Shown here: piece by piece, positions 26,574-36,500 of the stretch
Layout: every line of letters begins with the position of its first letter
Numbering within the stretch: the stretch's first letter is position 1
From: Calditrichota bacterium
Lineage (GTDB): Bacteria > Electryoneota > AABM5-125-24 > Hatepunaeales > Hatepunaeaceae
Length of the DNA: 45,385 nt
Assembly: GCA_018644935.1 (NCBI GenBank)
Contig: JABGPL010000030.1
Coordinates: 1-45,385, forward strand
Direction: 5' to 3'
Position numbers and translations under genes: made by a program
Notes under the pieces: generated by a model
Database searches by the model: none
What the model was told of the DNA's origin: nothing
What the model saw: the letters and a program-made list of their open reading frames with translations, nothing else

Positions 26574-28688
26574 ATGTCTAAAGTAGATGAAATAAAGCAA
26601 TTTAGAAGTGAGATAGAAAAATTCAATGGGGTTGAAAAAGCAAAGCACATTATCTCACTCTGCGAAAAAGGGAATTTACCGCCAGAGTTCCAGATCGAAA
26701 TTCTTAATCAGGCTGCAGGGATTGCCGAAAAATTGGAAATCTCTCAAGAAAAGATGCGAATCTACTTTAATTTAAGTAAAGTTATTTTAACACACGAGCA
26801 AGATCTTCCAAAATCTAAAGAATTTTTAAATAAAGCACTTACTGAATGTAGATCATTAGCCGATGAAGAATTTGAAATTAAGATATTAAATCGGTTGGGG
26901 CTCAATGCTTTCGATTCAGGCGACTTCTATAGCTCATTAGACATTCTCAAAGAAGCTTTAAGTAAAGCGGAAAATTCCGGCGACCTGAGTATGATTGCAC
27001 ATATACATAATCATATTTCAATAGGGTATTGGAGAATATCTGAACTAGAAAAAGCTCTGAAGCACTGTTTTAAAGCATTGAAAATTTCTGACGATATAGG
27101 TGAAATTCATGCGTCGGCAAACGCCAATCTCAATTTAGGCAATATTTTTGGATTAACACGAGATCTGAAAAATGCGTTGGAACATTATAAAAAAGCATTC
27201 ACCCAATATGAAGAATTAGACTTAAAAGAAAGAATGGCCATGACAAATAACGGCATATCAATGATTTATAATATGAAAGGCGAATTTGAGAAAGCGCTTG
27301 AAATAACCAGACAAAGTCTGGAAATTGGCAAATCTATTAATAACAAACAACTCATCTGTATTTGTACCAATAACATTGGAGCGAACTACAGGCAAATGAG
27401 AAACATGGAAAAGGCACTGAAATATTTTACTGCTGCTATAAAACTTGCTGAAGAAGGTAATTTATCTCACATGGCGGCGTCATTCTCACAGAATGTTTCA
27501 AACATATATGGTATGCAAAATGACTTCGAAAATGGGCTCAAGTATCTGGACATCGCTCTGAAATACGTTTTGGAAATGAACAATGAAGAAATGCTTATGC
27601 ATGATTACCAGTTAAGAAGCCAATTTCTAAAACTTAAAGGTGAATTTGAAGCTTCCCTCGAATTACATGAAAAATACACTGACTTAAGCAACAAGTTAGA
27701 CAATGAAAAACGGACAAAACATATAAACGAGTTAACAAAAAAGTATGAACTTGAAAAGAAAGAAAAAGAAGCCGAAATTTTCAGATTAAAAAATGTTGAG
27801 CTCGCTGAAGCAAATCAGAAACTAAAGGATGCTCAGAGCAAAATTGCACACCTCGCTCATCTTTCAGGCAAGGCTGAAGTAGCTGTTAGTGTTATCCATA
27901 ACATTGGAAATGTCTTGAACTCCGCGGTAACCTCTTCTGTATTGATCAGCGAATCACTGGTTGACACAAATGTTGACACTCTTAGAAGGACAGTTAATCT
28001 GATTGGTAATCTTGACATCAGTTTTAAAAAGTTTGTTAGCGACGATCCTCGAGGTGAAAAATTACCAGAGTTACTAAACCAGATAACAGATAGTCTTGAG
28101 GAAGAAATTGAGCAACATAAGACAAAAATGAAGACTATTTCAAAAAGTCTGGATCATATCAAGAGCATAATAGATTTCCATCAGTTACATTCGATATCTT
28201 CAGAATCAGCTGACAATATTGACATTAACAAGTTATTAAACAATATCATAGGTTTCATTAAACCATCCTTTGACCATCAAAAGGTTGACCTGAGTTTGGA
28301 TCTACCAAAGGAGAGGGTGATGTTAAGCACAAAAACTCACAAATTGGAAGAAATAATTATTAATTTACTCCAAAATGCTCTCGAGTCGTTTGTAGAATTT
28401 GAAGGGGCAAAACAAACGGTTATTTTAAGTCTTGCAACCGAAAACAATCAAATTCACATTTCTGTAAAAGATAATGGTAAAGGTATAGCGACAGATAAAC
28501 TTGAAAGTGTTTTTCAATATGGCTTTACAACAAAATCTAAAAGTCATGGCCTCGGACTGCACAGTTGCGCCCTCTCAGCAAAAGACCTGGGTGCGATGCT
28601 ATCTGTTAACAGTGAAGGGAAAGGTTGTGGTGCTGACTTTAACCTGATTATACCAACAAAAAACTTTGCAGGTACTCAGAACAATTAG
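26574..28688 (+). CDS. Soluble TPR-domain sensor histidine kinase
   Basis: A 704-residue kinase with no signal peptide or membrane segment, so it senses something inside the cell. Residues about 30-370 are tandem TPR-like helices (for example 'LEKALKHCFKALKISDDIG', 'MEKALKYFTAAIKLAEEGN'). A charged coiled coil follows (about 370-430). The likely phospho-acceptor is His442 in 'VIHNIGNVLNS', the H-box of a kinase group that lacks the usual HisKA pattern. The ATPase domain has N-box Asn601 (NLLQNALES), G1 DNGKG (Asp633), FxxGFTTK and G2 GLGLH (Gly659). All key residues are present. The ATG at 26574 is chosen for AAAGGG six bases upstream; a GTG at 26544 lacks a site. Divergent pairing makes the sigma-54 response regulator its obvious partner. 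Confidence 0.9.
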   Translation: MSKVDEIKQFRSEIEKFNGVEKAKHIISLCEKGNLPPEFQIEILNQAAGIAEKLEISQEKMRIYFNLSKVILTHEQDLPKSKEFLNKALTECRSLADEEFEIKILNRLGLNAFDSGDFYSSLDILKEALSKAENSGDLSMIAHIHNHISIGYWRISELEKALKHCFKALKISDDIGEIHASANANLNLGNIFGLTRDLKNALEHYKKAFTQYEELDLKERMAMTNNGISMIYNMKGEFEKALEITRQSLEIGKSINNKQLICICTNNIGANYRQMRNMEKALKYFTAAIKLAEEGNLSHMAASFSQNVSNIYGMQNDFENGLKYLDIALKYVLEMNNEEMLMHDYQLRSQFLKLKGEFEASLELHEKYTDLSNKLDNEKRTKHINELTKKYELEKKEKEAEIFRLKNVELAEANQKLKDAQSKIAHLAHLSGKAEVAVSVIHNIGNVLNSAVTSSVLISESLVDTNVDTLRRTVNLIGNLDISFKKFVSDDPRGEKLPELLNQITDSLEEEIEQHKTKMKTISKSLDHIKSIIDFHQLHSISSESADNIDINKLLNNIIGFIKPSFDHQKVDLSLDLPKERVMLSTKTHKLEEIIINLLQNALESFVEFEGAKQTVILSLATENNQIHISVKDNGKGIATDKLESVFQYGFTTKSKSHGLGLHSCALSAKDLGAMLSVNSEGKGCGADFNLIIPTKNFAGTQNN

Positions 28689-28828
28689 TCCTTGAAACTC
28701 AATACCAGTAGGGCGATTTAATAAAGACCATAGCCAATGATCTCCAGGCTATATGTGAAAGAGGACCTTAGCTGATTTGTATTCGCGGCAGAACCTGATA
28801 TGACTGCTTATTCTTCACGGAAGTGTCC

Positions 28829-29500
28829 TCACTTGATGCAGTTTACAGGGATAGTCTGGCTCCATCCGCCAGCCTCGACTCTAGCGAAGTAGCACCCAGC
28901 CGGAAGTTTGATCTGATCCGATATGAGGGTTTGAATCCCCGCTGAGTAGTACCGCCGATCGAGGGTAGAAACCCGGCGACCGGTTAGATCGAAAAGGCTC
29001 ACCGTTGCCAGCCCCGGTTTAGCCATGGAAAATCCAATCCGCAAGGTGCTGTTGAAAGGATTGGGGAAGAGGCTGAGTAACTCCCATTGCCCCGTTGCTG
29101 TTGGCCCGTGCTGCCCGACCGATTGCCAGCCGAGGGCTTCGGAGATGTCGTAGATACCGAGGTTGGAACGGTCGGCGATGAAGGTGAAATACTCGTCAGT
29201 AGCAATCCCGTCGGTGATCCCCGGCGTATCGTAAAATCCACACTCGGTAAATTGGATATCCTGACCAATCTCATCACCTAATTTGAGAACTCTAAATCCT
29301 AACTCCTCATTACCTGCAATCACATAGCTATCGCTAAGCTTGTGCAATATGCGTGAGGAATGAATGCCTTCACTAACCATCTTTATGTGGGGATTTTGGA
29401 GATCAGTAAAATCAATTCCAACTATACTCCTTTGATATGACACCACAACGAGATTGTCGATATCGACTACATCGTAAATTCTCCCTCTAGCTGTGCATGG
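28829..29500 (-). pseudogene. Truncated LVIVD-repeat protein with T9SS tail
   Basis: The frame is open from just after a TGA at 29501-29503 to the stop at 28829; an internal GTG at 29446 would give 205 residues. It begins inside a repeat ('RIYDVVDIDNLVVVSY', then 'GIDFTDLQNPHI'), the LVIVD beta-propeller-like pattern of secreted FCB proteins. It ends with a sorting domain (FPNPFNS, LFDLTGRRVSTL, 'AGCYFARVEAGG'). There is no signal peptide, no ribosome site and no N-terminal repeats, so it is the 3' remainder of a larger gene. GC content rises sharply in the last 400 bases compared with the repeat part. Transposase debris lies upstream and may mark the event that broke it. Expression is doubtful. 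Confidence 0.7.
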
Positions 29501-29726
29501 TCAAAACCAAATCTGGAGAAAAATACGAAGTAAATCTAATAATTTCCCTGGAATTATGAATATCGTCCCCCAACATTTTATCCATTCTTTGAATTTGTGA
29601 GGCCATATTCCAATTAAGAAACAAATTATATCTGGTATTTTTAGAATTGGACGGAGTTGCCTGGAAAATCGAAGAAACTGTAGTTGGAAATGCAGAAAAA
29701 GAAACTTGGATTAAGCAGTTTTCCAA
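29487..29726 (-). other. Unassigned open frame in decayed region
   Basis: A 79-codon open frame lies between the transposase remnant and the LVIVD remnant. Its last 45 codons ('RYNLFLNWNMASQIQRMDKM', 'SREIIRFTSYFSPDL') have a protein-like composition and could be the end of another broken gene. I do not recognise a family, and there is no ribosome site. It overlaps the ends of both neighbouring remnants in other frames, which argues against an intact gene. Confidence 0.25.
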
Positions 29727-30009
29727 TGATACCGATGATACAATCCTCTAATATCGTAATATTTTGTAATTCCACTTCCATCAAGCATCGTAATATTCCT
29801 GGGCTCTGGACAATCCTTATCCAATAAAAGATGAGTTCTTGAAACATTGTTATAATTGCTCAATATTCTTCCAGTGCTCTCCTCAGGTGCTTTTCACTGA
29901 AAACGATTATGTGATCACAACATTCACGACGAATTGATCCTATCACCCATTCACAGTACCCATTTTGCCATGGTGATCTAAACACGATTTTTATCTGCTT
30001 AATTCCCAT
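29711..30009 (-). pseudogene. Transposase remnant (rve/DDE integrase core, IS481- or IS3-like), frameshifted
   Basis: Two frames together rebuild the end of an integrase-core transposase. The first (30009-29860) encodes 'RSPWQNGYCEWVIGSIRREC' then 'HLRRALEEY' and a stop; this is the block around the catalytic glutamate (SPWQN-x-x-x-E). The second (29857-29711), in another frame, continues with 'NYNNVSRTHLLLDKD' and 'GLYHRYHWKTA', the usual family ending. The aspartates of the DDE triad, the DNA-binding domain and any terminal repeats are missing, so it cannot be active. It lies directly downstream of the S8 protease gene and upstream of the truncated LVIVD gene. Confidence 0.75.
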
Positions 30010-30094
30010 TGACGACAATGGGATCGCTCAAAAGCTAAAGATCAATTCTGGTTCCATACAATGCATACATCCACTCCTCATGCTCAAGTCGTAA

Positions 30095-33000
30095 TTATTT
30101 GAGCATAATTACTTTCTGTATTCCCCTGTAAGACCCCTCTTGGACATTAACTGAAAGGAAGTACATTCCAGTCGAAAGACCCTCCGCCTGCCATTGTAAT
30201 CGGTGGTTCCCTGCCGGTTGATGGCCGTTTTCAATGATCTCCACAACTCTGCCTGAAATGTCAACTATCGAGATTCGAACATGACTTTTTTCAGGCAATC
30301 CATAATGCAGGTTAATCTGAGAATTGAATGGATTAGGATGTACCGATTGAATTCCGAACTTAACCGGAACATCAACTTGGTCACCGGAAATGGTGTTGTA
30401 AAAGTAAGAGAATGAGAATCTCTCTCGACTCACAACACTGTCACTGTGACTTGAAGAAATAACCCACCAACAAAAATCATTCTCCCACTCAATATCAAAT
30501 TCGAGAGAATCTAAAAGAATTGTGACTTGTGGTTCAGGTATTATAAAACTGATAGAATCATCTGCAAATTCAAGCCATAGTTGATACTCGACCACGTCAC
30601 CAATATTAGGATCAACTGAATTTTCCCAACTGAATTCAATTTCCGATGTTTGAATTATCTCTCCATCCTCTGGAGTCAACAGACTAAACTCAGATGGTGG
30701 CATGGGCTCCAACACTTCTAGTGTTACCGGTAATAGAGCCAACCCACTATCTGCATTGTGCGAGAAAATAAACTCTCCCGTGTAAAGCAAAGGAAGAAGA
30801 AAATTCGAGTTAATTATCAAATCGAGCTGCTCGGAAGATCCCGGATTAACTGAACCTTCATTGGATGATAAATTAAGCCAACTTGTTTTACTATTTATCT
30901 GTCGTAAGTATATTCGATCTCCACCATCATTTGGTGAAGTATTAGTAACATTGATAAACACATTGCTGAAATTATCAAAATCACTGGAGATAAAGGCACC
31001 TCCAGGTGATCCTGCAATCTCAGGGTCTAAGTGAGCAACAAACAAAGTATCTCCATTGTCTGGATTCATTTTCCAGATGACCTGGTCGGTATTATCCTGT
31101 ACTCTCGAGAAAATGTAGATTGGATAACCATCCATATCACCGTATAGATAGGCAAGCCCATATATAAGTAAATTTGGATTGTCTAATTCCACATGCACAT
31201 TTCCCTCAATATCAATAGCTGCAATGTCATACCCCAAACCTGTTACCCAAAACATTTCATTTTGAAAATCCCATGTTATTCCCGTTAATGGACCGAATGG
31301 TGCTTGTATAGAAATAATCTCTTCGCCTTCAGGAGTAAAACCATAGATCATATTTGTTTCAACACCCCATATTACTTCTCCGTCACTTGCCAGATCGCGA
31401 AATCCTCTCGGATTCTGTCCTGTTTGAGGAAATGAATTAGTGACTTCTCCATCGAGATTCATCACATAGATTAGCGGATTTTGATTGTTTGCACCCGATA
31501 TGTAGAAATGCTCGTTTTGAAAAACCACCCCTTCAATACGATTATCATCAACAAGAGAACCAATGTTGAATGTGTTTCTTACTGTCCACGGATCAATTTC
31601 CTCAACGTTAGTCAGGTGCTTCTCTGCGCACCATTCGAGGACTCCATTCCCATTATTTTGAATTGTTAAATCATCCTGATTGATCAAATCTTGATCAAGG
31701 ATGAAATTGAATGTTGAATCTGAAAGTGCAAATGTTGGATGCAATAGTCCGAAGTTGATATCTAAGCTTCCCTCAATTTCAAGAATAAGATTCGTAACAG
31801 TAGAGTCGTTATATCCAGCTTTGGAAGCAGTTATAGAGAACTCATTTCCCGACATTGCATTTTCAATTTCCCATTCACCATTCTCGTCAGTGAACACTTC
31901 TACACCATAATCAGTATATATTAAGGCGCTATCTATTCCCTCATTCGTTGCAGCATCGAAAACCACGCCATTGAGTGTCCCGGGAATTTGCGGTATCAAC
32001 TCCAAAGCTGCCCTTAGATTTGGTCTTGGTCCAATATTTCCATTCCCGTGAGGTCCGTTTTGCTGAGGTGATCCCGAGTTTCGTAAAATATCACGAATTT
32101 CATTACCTGAAAGAACAAATTCATTTTCAAACCTGTCTTTGTAGATTCCCTGAACACAGGCTACTGCACCAGTCACAATCGGAGTTGCACCGGATGTACC
32201 ACTAAATTCGGCAGTGTACCATTGTCTTTCATCTGAGTTCGGATAAAATAGATCACCATAACCAGTGGTTACGATTCCCCATCCCCAGCCTTGTAAATCA
32301 AATCGAGTTCCATAATTTGAGAAACTACAGCGAGATCTGTCCTGTCCCCACTCACCAATCGGTGGATTACCTGCACCTACCAGTATTGATCCGGAGTGAC
32401 GGTTTTCTGGATCAAACCGCTCATCAATATCGAGATTATGATTGCCGTTAGCACCTGCCTCAACTACAATTATTCCATTTGAGGTTATGATTTCGATAGC
32501 ATCAAAAACATCCTGAACGGATTCAATTGGCCATAAAGATTGTGTTTGAATTTCGAGAACAACAATATCACCTTCATCTAATTGTTCAGATGCATTAATA
32601 ATAAGATCTGCTATATCAGCAACATTTTCGATCGAACTCACTGAAATACCACCAATTTGTGCTTCAGGGCAGATTCCATCAATACCATAATCGTTATGTT
32701 GCCCAATCATAATTCCAATTACGGCATCTCCATGGTTTATAAATTGCTGATTCTGAATCTCCGAAACATGAAATGGTTCTTTCAAATCTTCATGTTCAAA
32801 GGTCCAACAGTACTCAATATCGATTATCTTAACCCCTCCCCCTAATCCTCCTGCAATTTCCCATACCGCAGGAGCGTCAATACCCTCCGGAGCATCATAG
32901 AGGTATCCCTGATCACCTGAAAACAGTGCAGTTTCCGGTTCAATATCAAATGGCAAACATATCTTTGATTTGGGATAAGCTGTTTCTACAACCGGGCAAT

Positions 33001-33418
33001 TTATTAACGCTTTAATTATGTCACTACATAACTTTGTTGAATCAATCGTAACTATAAAATACAGATTCAAATCAGCAAGTTCTTTGCCAGTTTTGCTCAT
33101 ACCATTTCTTCGTAACTCATCAATGTAATTTCGTCGTTGCGAAAACAACTTTCTGCCAGAATGCATATTGAAACGGCCAACTAATTCATTGATGGAACTC
33201 ATGTCTAGTCCTGAGCGTGATTCGAACTTGTTTTGAGTAAGAAAAACACCACTTCCTTCAATGAACTTGATTGTTATCCTGTCGAGGAAAAATGATTCCT
33301 TGTTGTAGGAGGGAATTAAATCAGGTTTTGGCGTAATCCACCTGCCTTTGGCACTTCCATCAACAGTTATAATTATCAGACAGACTATAAAAGCTAATGC
33401 TGAAAGTAGTTTTCGCAC
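30095..33418 (-). CDS. Secreted subtilisin-like S8 serine protease with T9SS sorting domain
   Basis: A 1107-residue protein started at the GTG at 33418 (AGGA eight bases upstream), which gives a clean signal peptide (RKLL...core...DGSA). The peptidase S8 domain (about 175-460) has Asp200 in KIIDIE, His229 in NHGDAV, oxyanion Asn324 in GANGNH and Ser409 in SGTSGATP, a complete set. Next is a carboxypeptidase-regulatory-like beta domain (about 470-540, 'GTLNGVVFDAATNEGIDSA'). An Ig-like host sandwich follows ('LTIQNNGNGVLEW'), interrupted by a propeller-like guest and resuming at 'SWLNLSSNEGSVNPG', the same construction as in both giants. An Fn3-like domain and a T9SS domain (HPNPFNS ... VDISGRVVEII ... 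KVIMLK) end it. It lies 91 bases after the second giant in the same direction, so co-transcription is likely. It could mature surface proteins, which is inference. Confidence 0.9.
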   Translation of the reverse strand: MRKLLSALAFIVCLIIITVDGSAKGRWITPKPDLIPSYNKESFFLDRITIKFIEGSGVFLTQNKFESRSGLDMSSINELVGRFNMHSGRKLFSQRRNYIDELRRNGMSKTGKELADLNLYFIVTIDSTKLCSDIIKALINCPVVETAYPKSKICLPFDIEPETALFSGDQGYLYDAPEGIDAPAVWEIAGGLGGGVKIIDIEYCWTFEHEDLKEPFHVSEIQNQQFINHGDAVIGIMIGQHNDYGIDGICPEAQIGGISVSSIENVADIADLIINASEQLDEGDIVVLEIQTQSLWPIESVQDVFDAIEIITSNGIIVVEAGANGNHNLDIDERFDPENRHSGSILVGAGNPPIGEWGQDRSRCSFSNYGTRFDLQGWGWGIVTTGYGDLFYPNSDERQWYTAEFSGTSGATPIVTGAVACVQGIYKDRFENEFVLSGNEIRDILRNSGSPQQNGPHGNGNIGPRPNLRAALELIPQIPGTLNGVVFDAATNEGIDSALIYTDYGVEVFTDENGEWEIENAMSGNEFSITASKAGYNDSTVTNLILEIEGSLDINFGLLHPTFALSDSTFNFILDQDLINQDDLTIQNNGNGVLEWCAEKHLTNVEEIDPWTVRNTFNIGSLVDDNRIEGVVFQNEHFYISGANNQNPLIYVMNLDGEVTNSFPQTGQNPRGFRDLASDGEVIWGVETNMIYGFTPEGEEIISIQAPFGPLTGITWDFQNEMFWVTGLGYDIAAIDIEGNVHVELDNPNLLIYGLAYLYGDMDGYPIYIFSRVQDNTDQVIWKMNPDNGDTLFVAHLDPEIAGSPGGAFISSDFDNFSNVFINVTNTSPNDGGDRIYLRQINSKTSWLNLSSNEGSVNPGSSEQLDLIINSNFLLPLLYTGEFIFSHNADSGLALLPVTLEVLEPMPPSEFSLLTPEDGEIIQTSEIEFSWENSVDPNIGDVVEYQLWLEFADDSISFIIPEPQVTILLDSLEFDIEWENDFCWWVISSSHSDSVVSRERFSFSYFYNTISGDQVDVPVKFGIQSVHPNPFNSQINLHYGLPEKSHVRISIVDISGRVVEIIENGHQPAGNHRLQWQAEGLSTGMYFLSVNVQEGSYRGIQKVIMLK

Positions 33419-33509
33419 TGTAAATATCCTGTTCTTAATGGCAATGAATCCTAACTGGTTCATGCAGATGAAAACGCTAATATTCAACTGCATGAATCAG
33501 TGGTTTTGA

Positions 33510-36500
33510 TTACTTCACGAGAATCACTTTTCTCACATTTTTAAAGATCGTGTTCCCGGAACTGAAGGATGAGACTTTCATTTGTATCAGATAAACACCG
33601 GCAGGAACTTCTTTCGCATCCCATGTGAAGTCATGCGATCCCGCATCCATCCTGAAATCCAAAACATTTTGAACCAATCGACCCGTGAGATCAAATACTG
33701 AGATATTCACCTTGCTGGCCTCTGGAAGGCCAAAGGACAATCGTGTGACATTGTTAAATGGATTCGGGTAGTTTTCAGAAAGGTAATATTGAGCTGGAAT
33801 ACCGTGGTTCAAAGAAAGATTGACAACTATGAGTTTATCTGGCATATAAGAGAGATGGTCGCCTTCAAGAATCTGAGTAACCATCAAATCCGATTCAATG
33901 TTTTGATCAGCATCCCAGATTCTGAAAAAGAAAGTCTCACCTTCTTTCAGTCCTTCCTTATGATCGGTGGATTCATCATCTCCCCAAATTGATAACCCAC
34001 AGCGATTATCGCTGATAAATCCTGTGCCGACAATAAAATTATGTGGCGAGAAAGCAGCTATCTGATATTGACTTCCCGTATTCAATCCAACAACAATATT
34101 CACCAAAGCGCTCATATTGCTCCCGGTATTTGCAGGAGTTGCCCAATGCTCAGACATAGTTCTTTCGGTTTCAGATGCAGCTAACCCTTCCTGTTCATTC
34201 GGATATATGAGGCTGATCACCTCATCAGCATCTACCTTTACCTGATATCCCTGTCCCGGACGCCATGGGATCATGTTTGAAAACCGGAATTCCGGAAGCA
34301 TAAATCGACCCTGAACATCTTTAGCTATTGAGACACTCTCGATAATCGGTGAGAGCACATATAAATCTGGTGCTGAAGCATCCAGTTCATAATTAGGGAA
34401 GTAAGCAATCAGGTTCCAGTTCGGATTAAGATTTAATTCGGAATCAGCAGGTATGGTGGGTCCCTCAAATATGATTTCTGTGGCTTCAGAAAGTTTAACT
34501 TGATATCCATTTGTTAGGTCCCAATATGGGATGTTTATGAAATTCCAACCTGGCGCCCAGAATCGACCGACTCCATCCTTAAGAAGCCTTATCCGATGTT
34601 CATCATTATCTATTCTCAATTCCTCAAACATTGCAGTAACATCCGGACCCTGATCATCCTCATTTGTGTAAAACATCACCGGGTCAACGTTTATAGAGAT
34701 CATATTCCAACCTTCATCGAGACTTACAAGCAAATCATCAGTGCTGAAAGCATTGATATTAATCAATGACAACCGATTTGGAATCCATATTTCAGGACCG
34801 ACGTCAAACTCAACATTAGTATTGTATTCAATATTTGCAGCACCATCCCAAACCCGAATGACGAATCGCTCCATAGGCCTAAAACCGGTTCTTTGTTCTA
34901 TTTCCGGATTGTCTGCATAGGCCGACATACTTATCCTTTCACCACCAAGCCAAATACTACCACCTGAGAGAGTCTCACCGGGTGCATATACACCAATTTC
35001 CCAACCCATTGGGATTGGTTCATCGTCCAGAGTGACATCGGTAACTTCAAGCGTATGCGCGACATCCTGTAAAACCCACCCATCAATTTCTTCCGTATCC
35101 GGATCATCAGCACCAAAGTGCCTCGGCTGGGGAACTCCGACTGCAAGAGAAACTTGAACTTCTACTATTGGAGTTATCGGATCGTTGGATTCTATTGATA
35201 ACACTACCTGATATAGGTTGTTGTTTTCAAGTTCATCAGAATTGATTGTCAATGTAATTTCTTCAGAACCTCCGGGTTCTATCTCTCCTGAAACAGGTTC
35301 AAAACTTAACCATCCGGGCAAACTTTCCATTATGCCGTCTTCGACAATTTTCCATGTATTGTTAACCCCACCAAGCCAGAGATTTTCACCGTCATGACAG
35401 ATCCCACGATTTCCCCAACCCTGCTCAATCTCAATTGTTTGAATGTGCTCAGTTTCCCAGTTATCATTTATTCGAGCCTGGATAAGCAGGTTTGTCCCTA
35501 CACCCCACAATTGCCCATCTTCATGTGCGGGAACATATTCAATATTATTGATAAACTCATTATTATCAAATCCGGGCAGTTGATTAACTATCCGAATAAC
35601 TTCCCGATCTTCGACAGAATAAACACTTATTCTATTATTTTCATTTGCCTTAATGAAAATTAGTCCGTCCCGGTTTGAAGTCATTGAAGTGATGCTTCTG
35701 AGTCCAATATTGAATTCATCGAGTAAGTTTCCTTCATTATCATACCAGTACAGCGGGGTAACACCTGTCTGCGCGGTCCACAGGTTATTTCCATCATAGG
35801 CCACTGCGGCTGTGAATCTTGGGATATCAATCCGTCGTTCAATCTCCCGGGTTTCTCGGTTCATTGCAAACAAGCGGTGTTGATCATAACTGCATCCCCA
35901 GATCATATTGTCGGTAGATGTAAGACCGTTAGTTTGAGTGCATGGCGTAACCACTTCCTCTAATATATCACCGGCATTATCTCGCAGGGGTCCCTGAAAT
36001 TCAGAATTCACCTGTCTTATATGACGTTCCCGTTGATCAAAGAGAGGCTCTTGCATTACTTCTTCACCAAGTATATCGAAAGTAAGATTACCCCTCGGTT
36101 CACCTTCAGAGTTTGATAGGGTCATCAATCTCTCTTCAGGTTCGTTGTCTAAGTCCATTAGAACTATAACTGAGTTTTCATCATCCAGGAGATCGACAGT
36201 TATCTGCGGGTGAAGTACAGATGACCCCTGAACTTCCCACCAGAATATTCCGTTTTCAACATTTATTGCATCAGTTTGTAGTCGAATTTCAGCCTGATGT
36301 TCACCGATTTCAGAAGGATGGTAAATGATTGAGGCAATTACTTCATCACCCGCAGGCACAATCATGTTTTCGTTTGGAAAACTAAAATCCCAGTTTTCGG
36401 GACTCGACACATCAATTTCTTCAATATTAACGGCTTGAGTGCCAACGTTCTGCAGAAGCACATTACAGGTATATTCTTGATCTACCCAGGTGTGCTCTGG

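Noticed and set aside
30080..30106. Eight-base-pair inverted repeat at the end of the S8 gene as a terminator
   Set aside because: It overlaps the last codons and lacks a T run, so termination is not supported.
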